A DNA stretch of 64,000 nt from Trichoplusia ni (lineage: Eukaryota; Arthropoda; Insecta; Lepidoptera; Noctuidae), in the NCBI RefSeq assembly GCF_003590095.1, contig NC_039505.1:1-64000 (forward strand), in the 5' to 3' direction. Each line of letters opens with the position of its first letter. Position 1 is the stretch's first letter. This document shows, one piece after another, positions 41,135 to 51,376 of this stretch. Below the pieces are notes generated by a model that was not told the DNA's origin, searched no databases, and saw only the letters and a program-made list of their open reading frames with translations. A program made the translations under genes and the position numbers.

Positions 41135-42100
41135 TCAATGGTTTTTTCTTCTTAGATGTAAATATAGCTGTACTTCTTCACCGCGTAAATTTATTAGTTG
41201 ATTGTTTATGTCCAGTAACCGTATATGTATGCAGCTTATGTTGTTTTGGTTAATCGGAAAGTAAATTGCGTTTTTAGGAATTTCTATGATTCTATATCCT
41301 GGTGGCACGTTGAGTGCAAATTCGTGGATAATGTGACTGGGCTCTCCGTTTATGTACGAACCACTGACAATATCACATTCAATCCTGATCACGGTTGTTG
41401 GTAAAATGTTAACTGGGAACTGTGAGACATGCAATTTATTAGCTTTCAAGATCTGCTTATCATACCCTAGTAGATTTCGAAAAGTGTCTTCCTTATCGAA
41501 GTTTATATCTTTTGAACAGAGTATTGTAGTTTTTAGAGTATTGTTATTGCATCGTAGTTTTATCGATGCATTTTGTATTTTGGATTTAATATAATCACTA
41601 ATATCTTGAAGTTCATAAGATCCTTCGGGTATTTCAATTACTTCCTCGGATCCATAGTAGAACTTATTGTTCTTTTTATCAATATTTGGAATAGAATTAA
41701 ACGTTGAGAAATGCAATAATGCGCATTCGTACTGACCGTTTAATTGTAATGTGTTTGGATAGTATGTAGACAAATCTGATGAGTTTCCAGTTACACGTTT
41801 ATTTTTACAAAAAATCCTTAGATATTCTAAACATAAGTGTCCACAATTCACAGAATTGAATTTTTGGTACCTTGTGTAGTTGTAAAAAATATTATAGTTT
41901 TCTAAGTACCGTATCAATTCAAGAGGCGGTTTTAAATCACCAAAGCTGTCAAAACATTCACAATAATTATTAAATTTAACAAAAGCTACCCAATGCGTTC
42001 CTTCATTTTTTGAATTGTCCAAATTCACAATAGCACATTCAACCTGTTTTGGTTTTCTCGGTAGCTGATCTTTCATGTAAACTCCTCGAAAGTATGGCAA
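41135..42100 (-). CDS. Adenain-like cysteine protease joined to a minor-capsid-like domain
   Basis: 321 codons open in one frame. Residues about 1-105 match the adenovirus-type protease of Polintons: EGTHWVAFVKFNN with the catalytic His, CFDSFGDLKPP with the Asp, and SVNCGHLCLEYL with the catalytic Cys. From about residue 106 a different protein begins (GNSSDLSTYYPNTLQLNGQY, FNSIPNIDKKNN, EIPEGSYELQDI, C-terminal GEEVQLYLHLRRKNH), which resembles the separate penton/minor capsid-like protein. The join lacks an ATG and looks like the product of a deletion. Start codon uncertain; MPYF at 42100 may not be the true N-terminus. Confidence 0.75.
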   Translation of the reverse strand: MPYFRGVYMKDQLPRKPKQVECAIVNLDNSKNEGTHWVAFVKFNNYCECFDSFGDLKPPLELIRYLENYNIFYNYTRYQKFNSVNCGHLCLEYLRIFCKNKRVTGNSSDLSTYYPNTLQLNGQYECALLHFSTFNSIPNIDKKNNKFYYGSEEVIEIPEGSYELQDISDYIKSKIQNASIKLRCNNNTLKTTILCSKDINFDKEDTFRNLLGYDKQILKANKLHVSQFPVNILPTTVIRIECDIVSGSYINGEPSHIIHEFALNVPPGYRIIEIPKNAIYFPINQNNISCIHIRLLDINNQLINLRGEEVQLYLHLRRKNH

Positions 42101-42159
42101 GTCGCGTGCGTGCTTTTTGATATCAATATCAGTTAATGGACGATTAGGTAGCTCTCTTA

Positions 42160-42540
42160 TCAGTTTTTTGATGAATTTATAAACAAACCTGTACCATTTT
42201 TATGTGGTTTAATGTTCAACCCTTTTCCTATAGCTAATGCTTCCATAGTTTTATTGTGTCGTTCAGTTTCTTGTAAAATTTTTTGAGCTGTTCTATAATC
42301 GTTAACAGTTTTTGTGATACCAGCAGCACCACCCGCTAAAGATCCTAATGCCGATAAACCAGCAAAAATTGGGATCAAAGGCAGAACTCCACCAGTTTTC
42401 GGTATGGGTATGACCCGAGGAACTCGTACTTTCTGTACGCAAGGAAATATTTTTCTTGCAGCCAAGTAAGCGGCGTTTATAAGAGCCTTACTGTCCTTGT
42501 GTTTTAGTTTTCTAATTTTTGATCTTACAGTTGTTCCGTG
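42160..42540 (-). pseudogene. PX-like virion protein, C-terminal half (Gly/Ala hydrophobic segment)
   Basis: Minus-strand frame with a basic stretch (KIRKLKHKDSKALINAAYLA), then VPRVIPIPKTGGVLPLIPIF, a Gly/Ala-rich hydrophobic segment AGLSALGSLAGGAAGI and a charged end GTGLFINSSKN. This profile is known from Polinton/adintovirus core or membrane-active proteins. Residues before about 42540 are LINE-C 5' sequence read through. The N-terminal half with a phospholipase A2 motif is beyond the LINE at 49929-49608. Confidence 0.65.
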
Positions 42541-42641
42541 AACTGTCGTGGGCTCGGTACGCGTCGCTCGAAATAAATAGATCGCCAACCTTTGGTGCTA
42601 TTCTAAAATCTTGGAATTTAGTTACAACTAAACACATCAAT

Positions 42642-43550
42642 ATGAAATCATGCGCAGTATGTAGTTTACAATTCTCAGAAGGTGTTTACTGCACGTATTG
42701 CAGCAGAGACATGGACTTTGGTTGTGCTAAAATTTCTGAAGTTGGATGGAAGAAGCTGGGAGCTGATAGAAGAGCTCAGTGGAAATGCCCAATGTGCAAA
42801 ATATCATCACCGACCGTGGTAACCTCTGAAGCAGCTTCCATTGAAACAATCCTCTCAGAAATAAGAGACTTGAAACGTCAGCTGCTCAGCCTGCCTACGT
42901 TGGTAGAGGACATTCAAGTTATAAAGGATGAGCTGTCCCAGGTTAAGGCGACTTGTGACAGTACGGCAGGAAAGCTCGAGGAATATGGTACTAGATTGTC
43001 GGTGGTGGAAAGTAAAATTAACAAACTTGAGAAGCTCCAGGACGTAGTCAACAATCTTCAATTGGATCTAAGGAAGGTTAAGTTCGAGGTTGCAGCACAT
43101 GATCAACGGTCACGCTTAAATAACGTGGAGATAAAAAGGATTCCAACCAAAAAGAACGAGAATCTCTTTGCTATCGTCGAGGCCATAGGTCGCAAAGTGA
43201 ATTGCGTCTGTCCGAAATCTCAAGTGAATTATATCTCCAGGGTTCCTATCTATAACTCAAATGAAAAACTCATAATAGTGAGTTTTTTGAATAGGTACGT
43301 CAAGGAAGATTTCATTGCAGCGGCACGTGCTGATAAGGATCTTTCAACTTCGGATATTGGCCTTCAAGGAGTACCTCAACGTATCTACGTTAATGATCAC
43401 CTAAGCGCAGAACACAAGAAGTTGCTGAGCAAAGTTAAAGTTATGGCTAAGGAACGAAGCTACGAGTACGTATGGGTTAAGCATGGGAAAATTCACATAT
43501 TAAAAAATCAGTCTTCAAAACTCCTAATTATAAGGAAGAGTCAGATTTAA
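42642..43550 (+). CDS. LINE-C ORF1 protein: PHD-like finger plus coiled coil
   Basis: ATG at 42642, 302 codons, intact. MKSCAVCSLQFSEGVYCTYC begins a Cys4HisCys3-like finger (second half FGCAKISE and WKCPMCK, residues about 1-55). A coiled coil covers about 70-165 (LKRQLLSLPTLVEDIQ..., KLEEYGTRLSVVESKI). The C-terminal part (VSFLNRYVKEDFIAAAR, YVNDHLS) resembles the RNA-binding end of LINE ORF1 proteins. It should bind element RNA. The first finger and no CCHC knuckle are usual for lepidopteran CR1-like elements. Confidence 0.85.
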   Translation: MKSCAVCSLQFSEGVYCTYCSRDMDFGCAKISEVGWKKLGADRRAQWKCPMCKISSPTVVTSEAASIETILSEIRDLKRQLLSLPTLVEDIQVIKDELSQVKATCDSTAGKLEEYGTRLSVVESKINKLEKLQDVVNNLQLDLRKVKFEVAAHDQRSRLNNVEIKRIPTKKNENLFAIVEAIGRKVNCVCPKSQVNYISRVPIYNSNEKLIIVSFLNRYVKEDFIAAARADKDLSTSDIGLQGVPQRIYVNDHLSAEHKKLLSKVKVMAKERSYEYVWVKHGKIHILKNQSSKLLIIRKSQI

Positions 43551-43731
43551 ACAAAATTGCCTAAAATGTTCTACTAAATGTCTTATTTATATAACCACAT
43601 ATCTTGTAAGATTACTATACTCGTATATCATTATTATATTCATAACCAAAACTGTAAACTTAAAAGAAATAATTATAATGTCCCATACACGTAACATTAT
43701 AACTAAAATTTGTATAAGGTTTAGAACCCCT

Positions 43732-44035
43732 TTTTTTTTTTTTTTTTGTTTAGGCGGGGGAATCCTCATGGACACCCACTCCCTCGGGGGAGGAAATGGG
43801 TAGTGTCAGACTTTTACTGACTAAACCTGAACCGCCGTGCTACGTCATCCGCGTTTTTGTGTCGGTGTATGGCAATGCGTTGCAATCCTTCATACACCGA
43901 CCGCGGGCTTCCACCGGCCAGTAATGTGGGCCGGTAGGTCACTTTCTTGTGTTGTGTGGAGGCCGACGTGTAAAGAGCGTCGGCCTCCTCGCCTAATATT
44001 GGGACCGCATCCATAGCACCGAATGTGGCCCTCCG
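43732..44035 (-). mobile_element. 5'-truncated R1-like LINE copy (3' untranslated region only)
   Basis: About 300 bp from a poly(T) tract to 44035, flanked by a 15-bp duplication AGGTTTAGAACCCCT at 43717-43731 and 44036-44050. It is clearly similar to 60880-61150 (GGGGGAATCCTCATGGACAC, GTAGTGTCAGACTCTTACTG-like, GCGTCGGCCTCCTCGCCT), the 3' end of the R1-like LINE at the right edge. It inserted into LINE-C. Confidence 0.9.
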
Positions 44036-44357
44036 AGGTTTAGAACCCCTGCCGCACTAATGAGTTTATCACCTATCCTTTGTTATTCGCAAACGCTCTT
44101 TTGTGTGAGGTGTCATGCTGTTTACTTTAAAGCTGTTACTAAGTTCTATATTATTATCTCGCTTGCGCTCGCACTTCGTGAGTATTGCTTGCTTTCTCAC
44201 ACATTTGTCATCTTGTTGTTTACATGCTCGGGCGCAAGAAGTAATCCTAAGCTATTTCTGTTTTTTGTATCCTACCCTCTCGTATTAAACATTTTATTTA
44301 ATTATTTAATTACATTCTGTTATACTAATTTATACTCGATTCTTGTTAATATCTCCA

Positions 44358-44874
44358 ATGGCTAATGTCTTAAAAGATAAGTTTAATGTTTACTATCAGA
44401 ATGTTCGTGGATTGCGAACCAAAACTGATATTTTCTATAGGCAAATGGCATGTAATTCATTTGATGTTATTGTTCTCACAGAGACCTGGTTACTGGATGG
44501 AATATCGAACTCTGAGCTGTTTGATAATCGCTATATAGTATGGAGACGTGATCGTGATTATGGTTCTACCGGACAAACCCGCGGTGGCGGCGTTTTAATT
44601 GCTACCCGAAGAGATCTATCAACCATTCATCAACCACTTTTTCAATCTACAGCAGAGGATCTGTGGTTAACCATACGACTAAAAAATTTAAATACGCGTT
44701 CCTATATTAACCTTTGCGTTATCTATTTGTGCAAACAAAATCTTGGTATTTCTTTTTCAACGCAAGTATCCAATTTTCTACTAAATCTAAACCGAACTGT
44801 CATGAATAATAATAACAATGATACATTTCTCGTGTTGGGCGATTTTAATATGAGCGGAATAAACTGGCTACCAT
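44358..44874 (+). pseudogene. LINE-C ORF2, endonuclease domain (interrupted)
   Basis: ATG at 44358. APE-type endonuclease: FNVYYQNVRGLRTK, VIVLTETWL with the catalytic Glu, RGGGVLIATR and LVLGDFNMSGINW with the catalytic Asp/Asn pair. The frame is cut at 44874 by a solo LTR. After it the frame picks up again at 47029 with a block ending in DEYSFTDELN and the HPALLVNV segment containing the last His. The endonuclease nicks the target DNA. Confidence 0.85.
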
Positions 44875-47024
44875 TGTAACCATAGAAATCTAAATAACAA
44901 GGTAATAGAAGTGCCAACGCCGCGTGACCTTGTCGCCACACTGGTGTCTTGGACGACACCAGCGCGCGAACTTACGCTCAGTCGCTCGCGGAACGTCGTC
45001 ACAGCAAGAACCACTAAAAATGGTGTTTTGCGGCGTTTCTCAGGCTGGAAATTCATCTGCATCGTGTAATAACATAAATAAATAGATAACATTTTATCGG
45101 TAAGTAAATTATTGCAGTAATATTGATGTTATTGCAAAATTAAATTTCAAAACATAACCTTCATTATAAACCATATTTATATCGCACAATCCTGCAACAA
45201 TTGCATTCTTTACTAATCATTGCCTCTGCAGTAAGAGACTTACAGAAATGCACCGTTGTAAAAAGAGAAATGTATAACGAAAAATAATATTTATCAATGC
45301 GATCGTATTTGTAGTGATACGGCCGCACAAAACTGTCGGAAATAGTGATGTGGTTAAGTGCGGACAAATTATCCAAAATGAAAATTGTATACGAAAAGTA
45401 ACAATTTTAATAGTCGTTTGTTTTTGTGAACATATTATTGAATATATTTTTATTTCAGAATCCCGCAGAATGCAAATAAATACAAAAGACAAGTGGATGA
45501 CTACCACGGGTAAACGAAATTGGTACCCTACAACTTAGGCCGAATATACACTATGAAATTAGTTTATCCAAATCTCATAAATACCTATTTTTTTATTATG
45601 AACGTTTACTAGTCATACGATACATAAACTGGGCTGCTTTTGTAAGACGACTAAAAAGTCACCGTACATACCAAACCTACCGTACCAAGTATTTCCTAAT
45701 AATATTTTTTTTTGTCAACCGACAATTAGCGAATTTTTTTTTTGTAAGTAGGTAATGTAATCCATAGAAGAATACAACAAAAAACATTTTCACTCATAAT
45801 TTCGTCTTTCATTATATTTCGGATCCGTAGTCAATCCCTAGTGTAGTTTACGTAATCACTACAACTAATGCAAAAAAATGCAATGACTGTGTGAGTTAGT
45901 GAATCCATACAATGACAAAGTCAACCTTATTGCAATAGACGTACGGCCTAGTGTTGTTTGCTTGTTCTTCTCGATGTTAATGTTTGCGTGATTGCGTAGT
46001 TATTTGCTGTGAATGTGTTGAAGCCCCGCCCACCGGCGACATGCGTTTCGATAGATCGCCGCGGTGTATGCCATTTCTATTACCTTGTTATTTAGATTTC
46101 TATGATTGTAACCTCCACCCGTTTATTCCCACCTAGATAGGTGATTAATTATAAATAAAAAATAAAACGGGTGTGTACCTTGAAAATTTATATTATATAA
46201 AAAAAAAACACAGCCAGAGGCACACGAAGATTTGTGGGTCGTGGATTACAAATTTGTCTGTAGTCACCTCTGCAGGGATAGGTACCTCCCTGTAGTTGTG
46301 GCGAGATTCCGCCGCTGGCCGGAGATAGAAGTAGGCCGAGGTTCAGTGCTGAGCTGGACGGTGACTTCACCGGTGATGGAGATGGCGCGCACGTGCGACT
46401 GGTGTTGCCGGAAGCGGGCTCCTCAGATGACCTCGGTTCGTAGGCAGGCCCAAACGCGAGGATGCTGCTGGCTCCTTAAAGCCGGAAGGAAAAAACCCTA
46501 ATTCAGAATCTTCACAAAAATATTAAGTGCAAGTATTAAACTTGAATACTCTCAACTTAAACCTTTTTTTTTTATTAAATTTGAATTTAACGGCCGTGTC
46601 TGCTAGGACGCTTGACAGGACGGAAAGTGGTCAGAGGTGACACGCTCGCATCAGCCTAAGAGCGACTGGCCAGTATGTCCCCCCGTGGCACCGCGCTCGC
46701 GCCGTCGCATCTCCCTCAATCGAACTCATTCTTGGTTCGTTCGGTTGATTCGGCGCGTTCCAAAACACGCGTAAACAAAGAACAATGCATTCATTTTCAT
46801 GTTGTTATTTTATTTTTATTAATTAAGTTTTGCACATTTATAATTGATTTTATTTATTTTAATATTATTATTATTATATTTTTTTACTATGTTTTGTTTT
46901 ATGTATTAGTTAGAATTTAATAAATATACCTACCGCTGCCAATTATAATATGAACAATATGTAGGTAGTTCAATTTATAATTTGTAGAAACAAAACATGA
47001 TTATTCATGTAACGTTCCGTTACA
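44875..47024. mobile_element. Solo LTR (about 0.9 kb) split by a P-like MITE
   Basis: It starts TGTAAC (44875-44880), resumes with CTCCACCCG at 46113 and ends GTTCCGTTACA at 47024, with 4-bp target copies CCAT at 44871-44874 and 47025-47028. TG...CA ends, a short terminal inverted pair TGTAAC/GTTACA and a 4-bp duplication suit a Gypsy-type LTR. No coding sequence is evident in 46113-47024. Deleting the 2,154 bases from 44875 to 47028 restores the LINE frame. Confidence 0.7.
44881..46104. mobile_element. P-like non-autonomous DNA transposon, 8-bp duplication
   Basis: Terminal inverted repeats of about 30 bp start CATAGAAATCTAAATAACAA. The 8-bp target duplication ATTGTAAC is at 44873-44880 and 46105-46112. 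8 bp with CAT..AAATAACA..AGG ends recalls the P superfamily; hAT also makes 8-bp duplications, but its ends are different. Length 1,224 bp. A short frame at 45314-45538, with an intron-like TTTTATTTCAG, was not recognised. No transposase. Confidence 0.75.
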
Positions 47025-47028
47025 CCAT

Positions 47029-49460
47029 CCGACAATCTGTTCCTGGTTCCCTCCAATATTCATTCTCACGATGAATATTCGTTCACCGATGAATTAAATG
47101 CATTAAACTTGCAGCAATATAACGGAGTTCTTAATGGGCATGGAAAAATTCTAGATTTAGTACTCTCTAATAACTTAGTTACTGTCTCTGAATGGTCGGA
47201 ATCACTAGTGCCCATCGATGCCTACCATCCGGCGCTGCTCGTCAATGTAGATTTTTTGGAAGTTACCTTGTTGGAGTGCGCTCCGCGGATTCGTTACCTT
47301 TATGATAAAGGTGATTATGACACAATAAACGATAGTGTTCGGTTGATGGATTGGGAACGAGAGTTCTCAAATCGAACAATAGATGAGTCTGTTGACTTTT
47401 TCAATATCTTTTTATCTGACCTGCAAACTAAGTATATCCCACAAAAGACATCTCGAAATAAATTGTATCCGGTTTGGTACAGCACATCGCTTATTAAATG
47501 CATTAAAGAAAAATATAAATATTTAAAAAAGTTTAAACTTTATGGTAATAAATCAGATGAATTGACATTCAAACTTCTGCGTGAAAGGGTTAAATTACTG
47601 GCATCGGAATGTTACGCCTCGTATTTAAAAATAACAGAGGACTCCATAAAAGTAATTCCAAAACATTTTTGGTCATTTGTAAAAAATCGTCATAATTCTA
47701 ATGCGGTTCCGAGTACTTTGACATACGAAAACCAAATAATGTCGTCTGGTGTGTCAATATGTGAAGCTTTTTCTAAATATTTTCTGTCAAACTTCCTAAA
47801 TCCCAGTAACGACAATCCTAACATTCATTCTTCTGTTCTTCCTATTGGATCTGTATCATCTGAAATTTCTAACGTAATGATAAATACAGATTACGTACAT
47901 AAATTACTTGCTCAATTGGACACGTCTAAAGCGGCAGGCCCGGATAGCATATCGCCTAATTTATTAACACGATGTTCCTCCTCTCTTGCTTATCCTGTAT
48001 CACTTCTATTTAAAAAATCATTGTCTTCTTGCGTAGTTCCTAAACAGTGGAAGTCAGCTTTTATAACACCTATACATAAAAAAGGAGCCAAAACATTAAT
48101 TACCAACTATAGGCCTATATCAAAATTATGTCTTTTAGCCAAAGTCCTTGAACGGGTTGTCTACAATCAAGTATATGCTGCTCTTAGGAACTCAATGAGT
48201 CCACTACAACATGGTTTTTTAAAAGGTAAATCCACTGTCACCAACCTTGTTTTACTGAATGACTATATTACGGAGGTAATGGACGGGGGTGGCCAAGTGG
48301 ATGTGGTCTATACAGACTACAGCAAGGCTTTTGACAGAATTGATCACAGAATTTTGATATCAAAAATAAACACTATGGGTGTCCACGGTGACCTACTTAG
48401 ATGGTTCTCCTCGTACTTGGATAATAGGTCACAAGCTGTAGTACTCAATAACTATATTTCGAGTTGGGTTCCTGTCCCTAGCGGATGTCCTCAGGGCTCC
48501 TTGCTTGGTCCATTATTATTTGTTGCATATATTAACGATATCGATTCATGTCTGTTGTCTTCGAAACTATTGTGTTTTGCTGATGACATGAAAATTTACG
48601 CAGCTATATCATCAATCGAGGATATGCCGAAACTTCAGGCTGATCTGGAAAGACTGGAGGAATATTGTCGGAGAAGTAGGTTAGACCTTAATCCTGCCAA
48701 ATGCTCGGTGGTGACATATTCACGTAAACGTTCAGTTATCCAAACGAGTTACACTTTGGGTGGTCAGCCTTTACCCCGAGTGAGCTCCATCCGCGATCTA
48801 GGTGTACACCATGATAGTAAACTCTTGTTCGAAACACATGTGGATAATATTGTCTCAAAGGCCACCAAATCTCTGGGATTTATAATGAGGGTCTCTAAAT
48901 CTTTTAAAAATGCAAAGACCTTAAAAATATTATATTGTACTTTTGTTCGGAGTCAGTTGGAGTATGCGTCTGAAATTTGGAATCCTTGTTACCAAAAATA
49001 TGTTGATAGATAAAACATCCAAAAAAGGTTCATAAAATTTTTATGTTTCCATCAGAAAGTTCCATATAAATCCGACAATTACCATGATCTTTGTAAAAAG
49101 TATCATTTACTACCTCTGTCTATTCGTCGTGAGATCTCTGACTGCATATTTCTATTAAAATTTTTCAAAAATTACTTTTATTGCCCTGAACTTTTATCTA
49201 AATTTAATTTTAATATACCATCCAGAACCCGCTATAATCCACCTATTTCTGTGCCATTTGCGTCAACGAACTATAGAAAAAACTCTTGCATTGTGCGTGC
49301 GAGTAGAACCTTAAATAATTTATGTAAACAGCATGATATTGACTTGGTTTTTCAAAGACCACGATGTGGAGTAATCACAGTGTTGATTATGTATGCTTTC
49401 TATAATATAACTAAGTACTGTTTTATTAATAATTTTTATTTTTCTTCTTCTAAATTGTAA
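47029..49460 (+). pseudogene. LINE-C ORF2, reverse transcriptase part (one in-frame stop)
   Basis: RT motifs in order: DTSKAAGPDSISP, NYRPISKLCLLAKVLERVV, VYTDYSKAFDRIDH (catalytic Asp), GCPQGSLLGPLLFVAYINDI and LLCFADDMKIYA (FADD). Thumb and C-terminal parts continue past a TAA at 49011-49013 in the same frame, to a stop at 49458-49460. It makes cDNA directly at the nicked site. The copy is close to intact: without the insertions only this stop would be a lesion. Confidence 0.9.
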
Positions 49461-49607
49461 GTTCATGGTTATTTTTCATACTCTAGTGTTAAACGTGAGG
49501 ACTTGTTATTGGCTGACCGATTGTTGTTCAAAATTACAACGTGTTTTATCTTGCTGTAAGTCTTCCATGCTGTATAAATAAATAAATAAATAAATAAACG
49601 TTTTAAT

Positions 49608-49929
49608 TCCTGCACCAGACTTTATTTTGGCTTTCATGACTTTGCTCACCAACCATGAGCTAAGTTTTTCCTGCATGCTTATACCTAAGTCTTTGTTTAG
49701 CCATGTTTAACAGTTGTAAATCGGCTTTGTGTCGATTAGGTAAATCTGTATGGTTCTGATATGCAATATCGTGATGCATACAAGCTTCGCCTAACTTGTT
49801 TACGCCTATATCTCCACGTAGTAAACGTTTTTGAAGTTTAGTACCTGATCCACAATAATTGTAACCAGGCAAATGAAGTTCAAAGGGTAAATTATTAATC
49901 ACACTATTAACTAATCCACCACCTTGCAT
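49608..49929 (-). pseudogene. Viral phospholipase A2-like domain, N-terminal half of the PX-like gene
   Basis: ATG at 49929 (MQGGGLVNSVINNLPFELHL). GYNYCGSGTKLQKRL is the Ca-binding-like loop and CMHHDIAYQ the catalytic His-Asp of the parvovirus-type phospholipase A2 family, also known in Polinton/adintovirus virion proteins. Such domains help virions leave endosomes. The frame shifts near 49670 and a basic KVMKAKIKSGAGIK end reaches the LINE junction near 49600. The rest of the protein lies at 42540-42160. Confidence 0.75.
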
Positions 49930-50029
49930 CGTTCAAAGAAAACACAAACACTACCGCGACGCATACGAAGCACTCACCGCGCGCTATAAGAATAAGCGGG
50001 ATCTTGCGTTTACGTGTTGGCGGGATATT

Positions 50030-51376
50030 TTGAAAATTGAATTTAAGGTTTACGACGCGCACGCATTTAGAAGGTCACTCGATTTATTCGAGGAAAACTT
50101 AAGCATTTTAAGGACTATTAATTTGCCGGTTAACCATTGGGATTTCATTTTAGTGTATCATATCTTATCGAAGGTCGACCAGAGGCTTCGTCGGGATTTT
50201 GAGGAAAAACATTCCGAATTGCGAAATTTCCTGCAATCCAACTGTGAGGCTTTATTGCGAGACACACATTTCGTTGAATCGGACAAACCTCAACCGAGGT
50301 CTAAATCTGCTCACCCGCAGCTCCAACCGCGCAGTTCTGCGTCACACACACTCGTTGCCGCTAAGCCCGCTACTACACAACAACTGAATGAAGGGGAACC
50401 AACTAATGTCCCATACACAAAAAAATGCACGTTTTATTCAGATTTCCATTCCATTGCCGCATGTCCCGAGTTTCTCAAAAAATCGTTTGATGAACGTTTG
50501 CAGATCGCTACTGAGAAACACTGGTGCTTTAACTGTTTGAATCCATCTCATCAGTTAAAAGATTGTAAATCTATATTTTCGTGTCGCATATGCAAGAGAA
50601 ACCACCACACCTTACTCCATCGCGATAAGTCTAGTGAGTCAAATCAGTCTTCATCGACATTAGTGTCAAGGTCGTTAACACACACCACTGTCCTACTGGC
50701 CACAGCAATGATTCAGGTCCGCGATGCCTTTGGCTCAATGCAATCGTTCCGAGCTCTTTTTGATACTGGAAGTCAAAGCAATTTTATCACGGAAAAGGCA
50801 GTGAAACGTCTAAGCCTACCACTTAGTCCAACTAACGACAACGTCAGCGGTATCGGAGATGCTTCAGCGCCGATTCTTGGTGACATCACGTGTTTGATAG
50901 GCACAAAGGATAAAATCCTATTTAAATTGAACTTGCACGTCATATCAACAATATGTGGCGATCAACCGATAGCAAAACTTAATACATCTGGGTGGACCCA
51001 CATTGAATCGAAACCCTTAGCAGATCCTGGTTTTGATCTCCCGGGACCTATCGACATATTGCTCGGCGCGGAGGTGTTTGCTGACTCGCTTCTAAATCAA
51101 CATATCGAAGGCAATGCAAATCAACCGATAGCTCTTAACTGTTTTCGGTTGGCTTCTTTTGGGCAAAACTCGTCTAGCTTCAAACACCTTAGTGTACGCA
51201 TCGGGAAAAAACGACATCGACTTGAATTCGTTAGTTCAACGTTTCTGGGAGTTAGACTGCGTACCCAAGGCGTCTCTTCTGACTCCAGAGAAGGTGTTTT
51301 GCGAACAAAAGTTCTTATCCGACCATTGCCGCGATACGTTTGGACGATACACCGTACGCTTACCATTCAAAGATGA
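50030..51376 (+). pseudogene. gag-pro: Pao-2 Gag, zinc knuckles and protease
   Basis: The frame is open from before 50030 (no true start; the 5' part is lost). Gag core, then CTFYSDFHSIAACPEF, HWCFNCLNPSHQLKDC and CRICKRNHHTLLH knuckles (residues about 125-200), then protease FRALFDTGSQSNFI (about residue 239) and PIDILLGAEVF. A 2-base frameshift near 51135-51160 separates it from RT, and the last 70 codons are out of frame. Part of a polyprotein for particle and maturation. Confidence 0.85.

Larger units (their letters stand above)
42590..49600 (+). mobile_element. LINE-C: CR1-like LINE with two ORFs, interrupted by later insertions
   Basis: ORF1 (42642-43550) with a PHD-type finger and ORF2 (44358-49460) with endonuclease and RT. 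The 3' end is an (ATAA)n run at 49575-49598, as expected for CR1-like elements. A truncated R1-like copy sits between the ORFs, and a solo LTR with a MITE inside ORF2. Removing the LTR restores the ORF2 frame exactly. The 5' edge, near 42540-42590, is not sharply defined. Confidence 0.88.

Noticed and set aside
46232..46501. GC-rich ORF in the solo LTR
   Set aside because: No homology, and no position in a known transcript; regarded as LTR sequence.
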